Below, in pieces: positions 53,045 through 61,360 of a stretch of DNA of 64,000 nucleotides. How positions within the stretch are numbered: the stretch's first letter is position 1; the number at the start of each line of letters is the position of its first letter. The stretch covers positions 434,001-498,000 of the forward strand of contig NZ_JAQHXR010000001.1 of the NCBI RefSeq assembly GCF_027859255.1. Direction: 5' to 3'. A model generated the notes under the pieces. The model searched no databases. It was not told the DNA's origin and saw nothing but the letters and a program-made list of their open reading frames with translations. Made by a program: the position numbers and the translations under genes. Source of the DNA: Helicobacter ibis. GTDB taxonomy: Bacteria > Campylobacterota > Campylobacteria > Campylobacterales > Helicobacteraceae.

Positions 53045-55807
53045 ATGGAAAATATAGTTGTTAATGTCGTATTTACCATTGTTATGCTTGGACTTGCTAT
53101 ATGGGATTTTATAAGCTATGGCAAACAAAAGCATAGAGATTTTAAATCTATAATAATGAGTGCTGGTGTTTTAGGGACATTTATTGGAATCTTTATTGGT
53201 TTGCAAGATTTTGATGTTGTGAATATCGAATCTTCAGTACCTTCTTTGCTAGCTGGTCTTAAGACTGCATTTTATACTTCTATTTTGGGTATGGCACTAG
53301 CTATTATTCTATCTATATTGCAAAAGAGCAAGGCAGTAAAAAGCGACTTTGATAATATGCTTGAGTATTTTTCACTACAAATGGGAAAGCTAGATGAACT
53401 AACTTCTCTAAAAGATATAAATAATAATTTAAAAGAAATATCGCAAACTAGCAAGAATCTAAATGAGATTCAAAACAATATAAAAATCATACAATTAGAA
53501 TATAGTCAAATGCAAGGAGAAAATACAAAAGCTATAGAAAATAATTTCTCCAAAATAAATGAAACTCTAAAAGAGGCAATGTATCATCTAGCACAGGGTG
53601 CAAGTAAGGAGCTAATAGGTGCATTAGAGGGTGTTATTAAAGACTTTAATATGAGAATTACAGAGCAGTTTGGGGATAATTTTAAAGAATTAAACTCTGC
53701 AGTTACTCAAATGATAAATTGGCAAAACCAATATAAAGATTCTATATCTTCGCTAAATGAAAGCCTAAAGGATACTCTAAAGGTTCTAGAATCTTCAAAA
53801 GATTCAATATCTCTTGTAGCTAGTAGAAACTCTGAAGTGCTAGAAGTATATAATGCCCTAGCACATAGCATAGAAGCATCAAGAATAGAAAATGAAAAGC
53901 TATCAAATCTTCTATCTGGCTTTAGCGATATGCACAATGAAGCACAAAATGCACTAAAATCAGTAGATGAGCTAACAAAGAGCTTGGAGAGCTCACAAGC
54001 CCAAACGCTAGATATTACTAAGAATAATTTAGAAAATATAAAAGCATTTTTAGAGCAAAGCACCAATGAATATAAAGGAAATGCAAAGGAAATATTGCAA
54101 AATAGTATAGATAACTTAGAGGAAAACTATGATAAGGCAAATTCAAACTTAGTAGCATTACAGGATAGCTTTAGTGGGTTTAATGAAAAATATCTAAATA
54201 ACAATAAAGAAACATTGGATAGATTCTTAGAAGAGTTAAATTCTAAGATATTTAATTTTATAGATGAGTTTGAAAAAACAGATTCTCTACTAAAGCATAA
54301 AAATTTAGAGATGATATCAAATATACAAGATAGCATAAAAGGTAGAGTAGAAGAGATAAAAGAAAGCTTCAAAGAATCGCTAAGTGTGCTAGAAGAAGCA
54401 CAGAGACAATCTTTATTGTTAATTGAAGAACAAGCAAATAAAAGTGATGGAATCTTAATTAAGCATACTCAAAATATGGAAAGTTCACTAGAGAAAGCAA
54501 GTGTAAGCCTTCAGGATATGACAGATAAGACAAAAGACAACTTACTAAATAATGCCAATGCACTAGAGCAACATATAACAAATGCAATTTTGAATCTAGA
54601 TTCTATGCTTGGCAATAGCACAAAGGCAATACAAGATAACTTCAGCGAGACAAAAGAAGTCCTGCTATCTCTATCAAAAGAAATAGAAAGCTCAATGCTA
54701 ACAACAACAAAGAGCTTGGATACCCTACTAAATGATACTGCAGATACTCTAAGTAAAAGCACTCAAAACATCGAAGAATCTTTTGTATATACAAATAATG
54801 CAATTACAACAAACTTAAAAGACACTACGCAGAATATAGGCGATTGTTTTAGGGAAGCAAGCAATGCATTAAGTAGTAAATTAGAAGAAACTACTAAGAG
54901 TATGGGGGATTCTTATGCAAGCTTAAATGAGGCTTTAAGTAAGAAACTAAAAGACACAACAGATGATATAGGAAATAGAGTAAGAGAGCTAATAGAGCAC
55001 AATAAAAACAGTAGCGATGATATAAAGGGATTTATGAATAATAATCTAACAGACTTTAGCGAGAATCTAACAAAAAATTCAGCACTTATAAAGACATATA
55101 ATGAAGAGATTCAAAATAATCTTAGAAGTAGTTTGGCTGAATCTTATAAAAACACACTTGAGGGCTTGAGTGCATATATGAAAAATACAACAAATACATA
55201 CCAAGCACAATTAAATAAAATCTCAACAGCAAACTTTGAAGAGCTAAAGAAAAACCACTTTCAAGTAATCTCAAGCAATGAAAAGCTGCAACAAGATTTG
55301 CAAAATAGGCTAAGTGAGATAACAAAAAGCACAGAGAGCTTCAGTAAAGAATTATTAAAAGACGCAAAAGAAACACTACAAACTCATTCAAAAGAAGTAA
55401 TTGAACAATATAGTGCGTTGCAAAGCAGTGTTAGGGCTAATTTGGGTGAGGTTGCTAAGACTTATTTAGATACTCTATCAATCCTTACAAACAAAAGCCT
55501 TGAAGTACCAAAAAATGTAAGCACAGAGCTTGTAAATGATTTTAATACTCTTCAAAAAAGACTTGGAGAAGCATTGCATAATACATATCAATCGCTAGAG
55601 AAAAATTCACAACAAATTGATACTATCTTAAAGATAATGGAAGCAAACATTGCATCATCTCTATCACAAACATCTAGCTTAAATGAGAATTTGTGCAAAT
55701 CTTTGGGCGAATTAGATTCTGCACTAGGCAATATTACCCTAGGATTTAGACAAGATTATGAGTGGTTTTTAAGAAGAATTAGAGAATTAATGGGAGCTAG
55801 AGGATAA
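53045..55807 (+). CDS. ZorA-like stator protein with very long helical tail
   Basis: A 920-residue protein. Residues 1-95 contain three hydrophobic helices (about 4-24, 36-52 and 70-88) with the MotA/ExbB/ZorA-type motif GVLGTFIGIFIGLQDF and SLLAGLKTAFYTSILGMALA. From about 100 to 900 the sequence is almost entirely charged and polar helix (Leu, Lys, Glu, Ser, Asn), i.e. a long cytoplasmic coiled-coil-like tail. Between residues about 547 and 645 there are 22-residue (66-bp) tandem repeats; copies start near residues 547, 569, 591, 613 and 635 with a consensus like LKDTTxxIGDxFxxxNxALSxK. ZorA of the Zorya anti-phage system has this plan, but here the helicase/nuclease effectors are missing. 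It overlaps the ZorB-like gene by one base. Confidence 0.75.
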   Translation: MENIVVNVVFTIVMLGLAIWDFISYGKQKHRDFKSIIMSAGVLGTFIGIFIGLQDFDVVNIESSVPSLLAGLKTAFYTSILGMALAIILSILQKSKAVKSDFDNMLEYFSLQMGKLDELTSLKDINNNLKEISQTSKNLNEIQNNIKIIQLEYSQMQGENTKAIENNFSKINETLKEAMYHLAQGASKELIGALEGVIKDFNMRITEQFGDNFKELNSAVTQMINWQNQYKDSISSLNESLKDTLKVLESSKDSISLVASRNSEVLEVYNALAHSIEASRIENEKLSNLLSGFSDMHNEAQNALKSVDELTKSLESSQAQTLDITKNNLENIKAFLEQSTNEYKGNAKEILQNSIDNLEENYDKANSNLVALQDSFSGFNEKYLNNNKETLDRFLEELNSKIFNFIDEFEKTDSLLKHKNLEMISNIQDSIKGRVEEIKESFKESLSVLEEAQRQSLLLIEEQANKSDGILIKHTQNMESSLEKASVSLQDMTDKTKDNLLNNANALEQHITNAILNLDSMLGNSTKAIQDNFSETKEVLLSLSKEIESSMLTTTKSLDTLLNDTADTLSKSTQNIEESFVYTNNAITTNLKDTTQNIGDCFREASNALSSKLEETTKSMGDSYASLNEALSKKLKDTTDDIGNRVRELIEHNKNSSDDIKGFMNNNLTDFSENLTKNSALIKTYNEEIQNNLRSSLAESYKNTLEGLSAYMKNTTNTYQAQLNKISTANFEELKKNHFQVISSNEKLQQDLQNRLSEITKSTESFSKELLKDAKETLQTHSKEVIEQYSALQSSVRANLGEVAKTYLDTLSILTNKSLEVPKNVSTELVNDFNTLQKRLGEALHNTYQSLEKNSQQIDTILKIMEANIASSLSQTSSLNENLCKSLGELDSALGNITLGFRQDYEWFLRRIRELMGARG

Positions 55808-56559
55808 TGACTAGCAAAAACACAGGTAGCGAGTGGATTAGCATATCAGATATGATGGCTGGTGTTATGATGATATTTTTGCTAATTGCAGTTGCATATA
55901 TGGTTGTAATTAGTAAAACAGAAAAAACTCTAGCGTTGCAAAATGCGGAGTTAAAAGAGTTAAATAAACAAATGAGTGATATAGCAAAAACTCATAAAGA
56001 TTTGCAAACGGAGCTTTTTAATGACCTTGTAAATGAATTTTCCAAGAATCTAGATTCTTGGAATGCAGAAATTGATGCTGATAATACATTTAGATTTAAA
56101 GAGCCAGAGATACTATTTGACCAAGGTAAAAAGGAAGTTAAGGATAGATTTAAAGAGATCTTAGATGATTTTTTTCCGCGATATATAAAGATATTAAGCC
56201 AAGAAAAATACAAAGATGATATAGAAGAAATAAGAATTGAAGGACATACTTCAACAGAGTGGCAAAATGCAAAAAGCCTAGAGGCAAGATACTTAGGTAA
56301 TGCTGAATTATCACAAGCAAGGGCATTGGAGGTATTAAAGTATTGTTTTAATAATAAAGCAATAGATAAAGATAAAGAGTGGTTAGTCTCTGTGCTTAGG
56401 GCTAATGGATTATCTTTTGCCAAACCGCTTGAAAGCCCAGAATTATCGCGTAGGGTTGAGTTTAAAACACTAACAAAAAGTAATCAAAAAATCTTAAAGA
56501 TTCTAAATGTAAATGAAGAACTTAGTGATAATAATTCTACTAAGATAGAAAGGGACTAA
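55807..56559 (+). CDS. ZorB-like/MotB-like stator protein with OmpA domain
   Basis: A 250-residue protein with one N-terminal membrane helix (about 14-36) carrying the likely ion-binding Asp 15 in ISDMMAGVMMIFLL. A short coiled linker follows, then an OmpA/MotB peptidoglycan-binding domain from about 95 (ILFDQGKKEVKDRF, IRIEGHTSTEW, ELSQARALEVLKY, SRRVEFKTL). It is the natural partner of the ZorA-like protein, giving a MotAB/ExbBD-type ion-driven complex anchored to the wall. Only 1 bp separates its stop from the acyltransferase ATG. Confidence 0.78.
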   Translation: MTSKNTGSEWISISDMMAGVMMIFLLIAVAYMVVISKTEKTLALQNAELKELNKQMSDIAKTHKDLQTELFNDLVNEFSKNLDSWNAEIDADNTFRFKEPEILFDQGKKEVKDRFKEILDDFFPRYIKILSQEKYKDDIEEIRIEGHTSTEWQNAKSLEARYLGNAELSQARALEVLKYCFNNKAIDKDKEWLVSVLRANGLSFAKPLESPELSRRVEFKTLTKSNQKILKILNVNEELSDNNSTKIERD

Positions 56560-56560
56560 T

Positions 56561-57975
56561 ATGCTCTTTAGCTCATACATATTTATCTTTGCATTTCTTC
56601 CAATTATGCTAATTGGTTTTTATATATTGCGTTTTTATAATTTTGTCTATGCTAAAGTATTTTTATTATGTGGTAGTTTATTTTTCTATGGATTTTGGAA
56701 TTTTTTATATTTACCACTTTTATTATTTTCAATAATTATAAACTTCCTTTTACATAAAAGCATACTCTCTGCGGGGGGGGGGCAAAATATAGACTAATAG
56801 TTGGTATTTGTTTTAATCTTTTATTGCTATTTATATTCAAATATACGACATTTTTCTTAGAAAACTTTAGACTTCTAACTTTGTTTTTTAATATAAACAT
56901 TGAAGTTCCTATATTAAATATAGTTCTTCCTTTAGCTATTTCATTTTTTACATTTCAACAAATTGCATTTTTAGTTGATACTTATAGGCAAAAGATAGAT
57001 AATAATACATTTTTAGATTATTGTCTATTTGTTAGTTTCTTCCCTCAACTAATAGCAGGTCCTATAGTTCATCATAGTGAGATGATGCCTCAATTTAAAA
57101 ACAATAATGTTTCTTTACAAAAGGCAATAAAAGGAATCTTTATATTTTCTATTGGACTTTTTAAAAAAGTATATATTGCAGATTCATTTGCTAAATGGGC
57201 TGATAGTGGATTTAAGATAGTTGAAGGTGGAGGAGTTTTAAATATCTTTGAATCTTGGGTTACTTCACTATCATATACATTTCAACTTTATTTTGATTTT
57301 AGTGGTTATTGTGATATGGCTATTGGATTAGGATTATTGTTTGGGATAATGCTACCAATAAACTTTAATTCTCCATATAAGGCATTAAATATAACTGACT
57401 TTTGGCGTAGATGGCATATTACTTTAGGGAGATTTCTAAAAGAGTATTTATATATTCCTCTTGGAGGAAATAAACTAACATTTGGTAGAACTTTAATTAA
57501 TTTATTTATAGTAGCTTTTTTAAGTGGTATATGGCATGGAGCTGGATATGGGTTTGTTATTTGGGGTGCATTACATGGTATAGCTATGGTTAGTCATAGA
57601 ATATATAGCACTATAAAAAAAGATTTTGCATTTTTTAATACATTATTCTATAAAGCATTATGTTGGTTTATTACCTTTAACTTTTTAAATATATCTTGGA
57701 TATTTTTTAGAAGCGAGAATGTAAGTGGGGCTATTAATCTACTAAAAGGTATGTTTGGGGTGGTTTGGATAGGTGAATTAAGCATTGACTATATGAAGCT
57801 TTTAGTTTTGGTGTGTGGGGTGCTATTTGTTTTATGCCTTAAAAATAGCATAGAAATGTTAGAAAATTTTAAGGACAATAAAAAGAGTGCTATTTTTTCT
57901 GGAATCTTATTTTACGCTTCTGTTATTTATATGGGTGCTGTGCCATATGTGAAATTTATTTATTTTAACTTTTAG
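56561..57975 (+). CDS. MBOAT-family O-acyltransferase, phase-variable, OFF as sequenced (frameshift at G10)
   Basis: The first frame (56561-56797) encodes 78 residues with two membrane helices and stops just after the G10 tract at 56773-56782. The rest continues in another frame to 57975. One extra G (G11), or a loss of two (G8), joins them into about 471 residues, the usual length for AlgI/PatA-type MBOAT proteins. The downstream part has the family pattern: QLIAGPIVHHSEMMPQ, RRWHITLGRFLKEYLYIPLGGN and the catalytic-His segment GIWHGAGYGFVIWGALHG, with many membrane spans. It would transfer an acyl group (often acetyl) across the membrane to a periplasmic glycan. It is followed 8 bp later by an SGNH partner gene. 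A sequencing error in the tract cannot be excluded. Confidence 0.85.
56773..56782 (+). repeat. G10 homopolymer, phase-variation tract
   Basis: Ten consecutive G residues interrupt the MBOAT reading frame after codon 70. With G10 the frame ends at a TAA at 56795-56797, and G9 also gives an early stop. G8 or G11 restores the full frame. Poly-G tracts of 8-12 are the standard contingency loci of Campylobacter and Helicobacter, while a run this long is very unlikely by chance in DNA of about 33% GC. Confidence 0.9.
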
Positions 57976-57983
57976 GTTTTAGT

Positions 57984-59096
57984 ATGCGATTTTTTATTTA
58001 TTTTTTTATTTTTCCATTACCTTTTGTTATTTCTCTTGTGGCTTTGCTTTATGTTTATGACCCATTTATGATATACCATAAACCTTACTTTAGAGATGAG
58101 AGTTATAGTGATGATATGAGGATTCAAGCTAAAGGAATCATTGATAATTACGACTTTGATTCATATATCTTGGGTAGCTCTATGCTTACTTGGAGCTCTG
58201 CTAAGAAGGCTAGTGAAGTTTTGGGTGGCAAATTTGTAAATATCTCACTAAATGGTTCTACATTTAATGAAAGAGAGGTGGTTTTAAAATATATACTAAA
58301 ACACAAAAATCCAAAACACATAATATACTCACTAGATCCACTAATGCTACTAATGGCAGTAACGCAAGATGTAATTAAATTTGATTATTTGTATGATGAA
58401 TCTTTTTTGAATGATTTTAAAATTTATTACAATGTTAAGTTTTTGTTTTGTGCATTAAGATATTCTACTTCTGAAGATTGTGTTGGTAAAAAGGTGGAGT
58501 TAGAGAAGCTTATGGACTGGGAGCAATTTAATATAAAGACTTTTGGTGGATTTTCTAATTGGATTAAATATTATGAAGATGAAGACCAAAGTGTCGAGTT
58601 AAGATCTGTTATGAGGCAACTAAAAAATGTAAAAACTTTAGGGGCATTCACTCCTATAAATAACACACTAGATATACAAAAGCAACTTACTTATGCAAAA
58701 AGGCATTTATTTTCTATAATAGAACAATACCCAAATGTTAGATTTTCAATCATTATCCCACCTTATAGTAGGCTATATTATAGGATAAATAATCCAACTA
58801 TATTTTACGGTTATGCACAGATTCTAAGCACATTAATTTTTGAAAATAAAAGTGAAAATATAAAATTCTATGGGTTTGATCATCTATCTTATGCAGATAA
58901 TGTAGCAAATTACAAAGATTTAAATCATTACTATAAAGATATGAATGATTTTCAGCTCTCATCTATTGCAGATGATATTACGCTTCTTACTAAGGATAAT
59001 GTGGTAAATTATCTAAGATTCGTAGAGAAACAAATAATAAACTATGATGTGCAAAGCTTATTAGATGAGTTTCAAAGCTCTATAACCTCCAATTAA
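57984..59096 (+). CDS. SGNH/AlgX-like periplasmic acyltransferase partner of the MBOAT protein
   Basis: A 370-residue protein with an N-terminal membrane anchor (about 3-25) and a long periplasmic part. It has an SGNH-type nucleophile motif YILGSSMLTWSS near residue 63, a NISLNGSTFNE segment near 85, and a late YKDLNHYYKDMND that could give the Asp-His pair. Membrane-anchored proteins of this kind (AlgJ/AlgX, PatB, DltD) take the acyl group moved by an MBOAT partner and put it on a polymer. The acceptor glycan is unknown. Its 3' end overlaps convergent ung by 17 bp. Confidence 0.72.
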   Translation: MRFFIYFFIFPLPFVISLVALLYVYDPFMIYHKPYFRDESYSDDMRIQAKGIIDNYDFDSYILGSSMLTWSSAKKASEVLGGKFVNISLNGSTFNEREVVLKYILKHKNPKHIIYSLDPLMLLMAVTQDVIKFDYLYDESFLNDFKIYYNVKFLFCALRYSTSEDCVGKKVELEKLMDWEQFNIKTFGGFSNWIKYYEDEDQSVELRSVMRQLKNVKTLGAFTPINNTLDIQKQLTYAKRHLFSIIEQYPNVRFSIIIPPYSRLYYRINNPTIFYGYAQILSTLIFENKSENIKFYGFDHLSYADNVANYKDLNHYYKDMNDFQLSSIADDITLLTKDNVVNYLRFVEKQIINYDVQSLLDEFQSSITSN

Positions 59097-59763
59097 TCGG
59101 CTCTTTGCCTAGGCTTTGTAGAATCTTATTTGTTTTAGAAAAATGCTTACAACCAAAAAAAGCTCCTCTAGCTAGTGGTGATGGGTGAGGAGCAGTTAGT
59201 ATGTAGTGTTTGGTTTTATCTATCAGCTTTTCTTTGCTTTTTGCGTAGTTGCCCCATAGTAGAAATACTATCCCTTCTTTTTGTTTTGAAACTTTAGATA
59301 TTACTGCATCTGTGAATTCTTGCCAACCAAATTTTGCATGTGATTGTGGTTTGTTTTCTTCAACGCTTAGTATGCTATTTAGTAATAATACGCCCTCTTT
59401 AGCCCACTTACTTAGATCTCCACTTGTACTTGGTGGTATATTTAGGTCATTTTCTAATTCTTTGTAAATATTTTTTAGTGATGGTGGTAGCAAGATTCCA
59501 CTTGGCACAGAAAAGGATAATCCCATTGCTTGACCTTTATTGTGATATGGATCTTGCCCTAAGAGAACTACCTTGACTTTAGAAAATGGAGTTAGATAAA
59601 AGGCATTAAAAAGAAGCGACATTGGAGGATATATGATAGAGCCACTATTTTTAGCGTTTAGTAAATTGTTTTTCAACTCCGCAAAATATGGCTTTACAAA
59701 CTCATCTCTTAGAGCTTCTTTCCAGCTTTCTTCTAATTTTATTTTATCTATATCTATCGTCAT
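59080..59763 (-). CDS. ung: Ung, uracil-DNA glycosylase
   Basis: The 227-residue enzyme has the catalytic GQDPYHNKGQAMGLSFSVP motif near 65-83, LLLNSILSVEE, VFLLWGNYAKSK and the HPSPLARG loop with the catalytic His near 193. It removes uracil from DNA for base excision repair. It overlaps the gatC stop by one base and is co-directional with it. Confidence 0.96.
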   Translation of the reverse strand: MTIDIDKIKLEESWKEALRDEFVKPYFAELKNNLLNAKNSGSIIYPPMSLLFNAFYLTPFSKVKVVLLGQDPYHNKGQAMGLSFSVPSGILLPPSLKNIYKELENDLNIPPSTSGDLSKWAKEGVLLLNSILSVEENKPQSHAKFGWQEFTDAVISKVSKQKEGIVFLLWGNYAKSKEKLIDKTKHYILTAPHPSPLARGAFFGCKHFSKTNKILQSLGKEPINWRL

Positions 59764-60050
59764 TATTCTATTATTTTAGGGACTATAAAGAATCCATCTT
59801 CGCTACTTGGTGCTTCTTTTAGGATTAAATCTCTTACTTCAGCATTATATGGAATGTCCTCACGCATTTGCAGTTCTGATTTTATCGCGTTAAATGAGGC
59901 TTCTATGTTGTCTAAATTAAGGGTATTTATGTTTTCTACGAAATTTACTATTTCGCTTAAGTTTTGTTTTGTTGAATCTAGCTTGTTTGAATCTATCTCT
60001 AATGATGCTAGTCTTTGTAGTTTGTTTATTAATTCGTCATTTATATTCAT
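59763..60050 (-). CDS. gatC: GatC, glutamyl-tRNA(Gln) amidotransferase subunit C
   Basis: The 95-residue subunit begins NINDELINKLQRLASLEI and contains LSEIVNFVENINTLNLDNI and the conserved MREDIP stretch. With GatA and GatB (not here) it converts misacylated Glu/Asp-tRNA to Gln/Asn-tRNA. The start at 60050 has an AGGAG site; a frame open for 81 further codons overlaps the tetR gene and is not used. It overlaps tetR by one base or a few. Confidence 0.93.
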   Translation of the reverse strand: MNINDELINKLQRLASLEIDSNKLDSTKQNLSEIVNFVENINTLNLDNIEASFNAIKSELQMREDIPYNAEVRDLILKEAPSSEDGFFIVPKIIE

Positions 60051-60697
60051 TATTGCTCCTTTATTTTTGTGTATATCATAAATATTTCTATATTTTGATT
60101 TACCTTTTTTTCTATTTCTTCTTTTGTTGGTGGCTTGAAATTTGGAATTGTTATTGAATCCCACAGATATGGACTTATCAAAGTATTTACAAAAAATATT
60201 ATATATTCTTTTAGGTTGCCTATTTGAAGCTCTTTGCTTGTTTGATAGTCTTGTAATTTTTGTGTAAAGATTTTTATACTTTGTTCTACGCATTCATTTT
60301 TAAAAATCTCTAAAAGTTCTGGGTATTTGTAGCCTTCAATAACGATTAGTCTGTGCAATGCAATTGACTGCTCGGAAGTTATTTTTTCTAAAATTCTAAC
60401 TCCAAGAGTGTTTAAAAAATCCTTCATTGACCCTTGAGTTATGTTATTATCTTGCAATGCTGCATTAAATTCTTCTACAAAACTTCTAAAATTAAATTGC
60501 ATAGATTGCTTGAATAAATTTTCTTTATTTTTAAATAACTCATATATGGTAGCTAGAGAGCCTCCAGTTTCTTTCACTATCATTTGTAGGCTAGTGTTTT
60601 CATATCCATACTTTAAGAAGAATGAATGTGCAACTTGTATTATTTTTTCTTTTCTTATATCTAATTTGTTTTCTTTACTTCTTTGGTTTGTTTTCAA
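60050..60697 (-). CDS. TetR-family transcriptional regulator
   Basis: The 215-residue protein has a TetR helix-turn-helix at about 15-62 (RKEKIIQVAHSFFLKYGYENTSLQMIVKETGGSLATIYELFKNKENLF) and a helical ligand-binding domain. A local role in efflux or stress control, like CmeR of C. jejuni, is possible but no pump gene is near. It heads a minus-strand unit with gatC and ung, which is an unusual combination. The gap to divergent rppH is 189 bp and could hold its own operator. Confidence 0.85.
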   Translation of the reverse strand: MKTNQRSKENKLDIRKEKIIQVAHSFFLKYGYENTSLQMIVKETGGSLATIYELFKNKENLFKQSMQFNFRSFVEEFNAALQDNNITQGSMKDFLNTLGVRILEKITSEQSIALHRLIVIEGYKYPELLEIFKNECVEQSIKIFTQKLQDYQTSKELQIGNLKEYIIFFVNTLISPYLWDSITIPNFKPPTKEEIEKKVNQNIEIFMIYTKIKEQ

Positions 60698-60820
60698 ATT
60701 GTAGCCTTAAATTAACATCGGTTTTGATTTTAATAAAAAAAAACTTAATTCTAAATTTTGGATAGTATTTAGAATGTTTTTAAAAATGCTTAGTTATAGG
60801 GATATAAAGCAGTATTTTAT

Positions 60821-60849
60821 TTGACAAAAACCAAAAAAAATAGTTAAAT
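60821..60849 (+). promoter_or_regulatory. Promoter of the rppH-lysC-hobA-holB-folP operon
   Basis: TTGACA at 60821-60826 is followed after 17 bp by TTAAAT at 60844-60849, giving a start of transcription near 60857 and a leader of about 30 bases. A second box, TATAAT at 60861-60866, lies too near the GAAAGGA ribosome-binding site to be the main start. The two boxes overlap the tetR divergent region. Confidence 0.5.
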
Positions 60850-60886
60850 TATGACATTTTTATAATTTTGAGAAAGGATTGGTTGC

Positions 60887-61360
60887 ATGAAAGAATCTAA
60901 AAAAACATATCGTCCAAATGTAGCTGCAATTATCCTATCATCAAAGTATCCATTAACCTGTGAAATATTTATAGCTAGTAGAAGCGATATAAAAAATGTA
61001 TGGCAGTTTCCTCAAGGTGGTATAGATCCTCATGAAACACCAAAAGAAGCATTATTTAGGGAATTAAAAGAAGAGATAGGGACAGATAAAATAGATATAG
61101 TAGCAGAGTATCCAGAATGGATTAGCTATGACTTTCCTCCTTTGGTGGTAAAGAAGATGTATCCATATGATGGTCAGATTCAGAAATACTTTTTAGTGAG
61201 ATTACAAGAGGATGGGCTTGTGAATATAAATACAGATGAGCCAGAATTTAGTGATTATCAATTTGTGAGCTTTGATGATATTTTTAATTATATTACTTAT
61301 TTCAAACGACCTGTGTATAAGCAGGTGTTGGAATATTTTAAGCAAAAGGGGTATTTATAA
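60887..61360 (+). CDS. rppH: RppH/NudH, RNA pyrophosphohydrolase
   Basis: The 157-residue Nudix enzyme has the Nudix box GGIDPHETPKEALFRELKEEIG at about 44-65 and the RPNVAAIIL start typical of RppH. It removes pyrophosphate from RNA 5' ends and so starts mRNA decay; Ap4A-type hydrolase activity has been described for H. pylori HP1228. It overlaps lysC by one base. Confidence 0.95.
   Translation: MKESKKTYRPNVAAIILSSKYPLTCEIFIASRSDIKNVWQFPQGGIDPHETPKEALFRELKEEIGTDKIDIVAEYPEWISYDFPPLVVKKMYPYDGQIQKYFLVRLQEDGLVNINTDEPEFSDYQFVSFDDIFNYITYFKRPVYKQVLEYFKQKGYL

Noticed and set aside
53045-56559. Complete Zorya anti-phage system
   Set aside because: Only ZorA- and ZorB-like proteins are present; the adjacent genes are an ExbBD pair and an acyltransferase pair, with no helicase, ZorC or nuclease effector.
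59763-60293. 176-codon version of gatC
   Set aside because: The extra 81 N-terminal codons are a shifted reading of the tetR gene; the ATG at 60050 has a ribosome-binding site and the normal GatC start.
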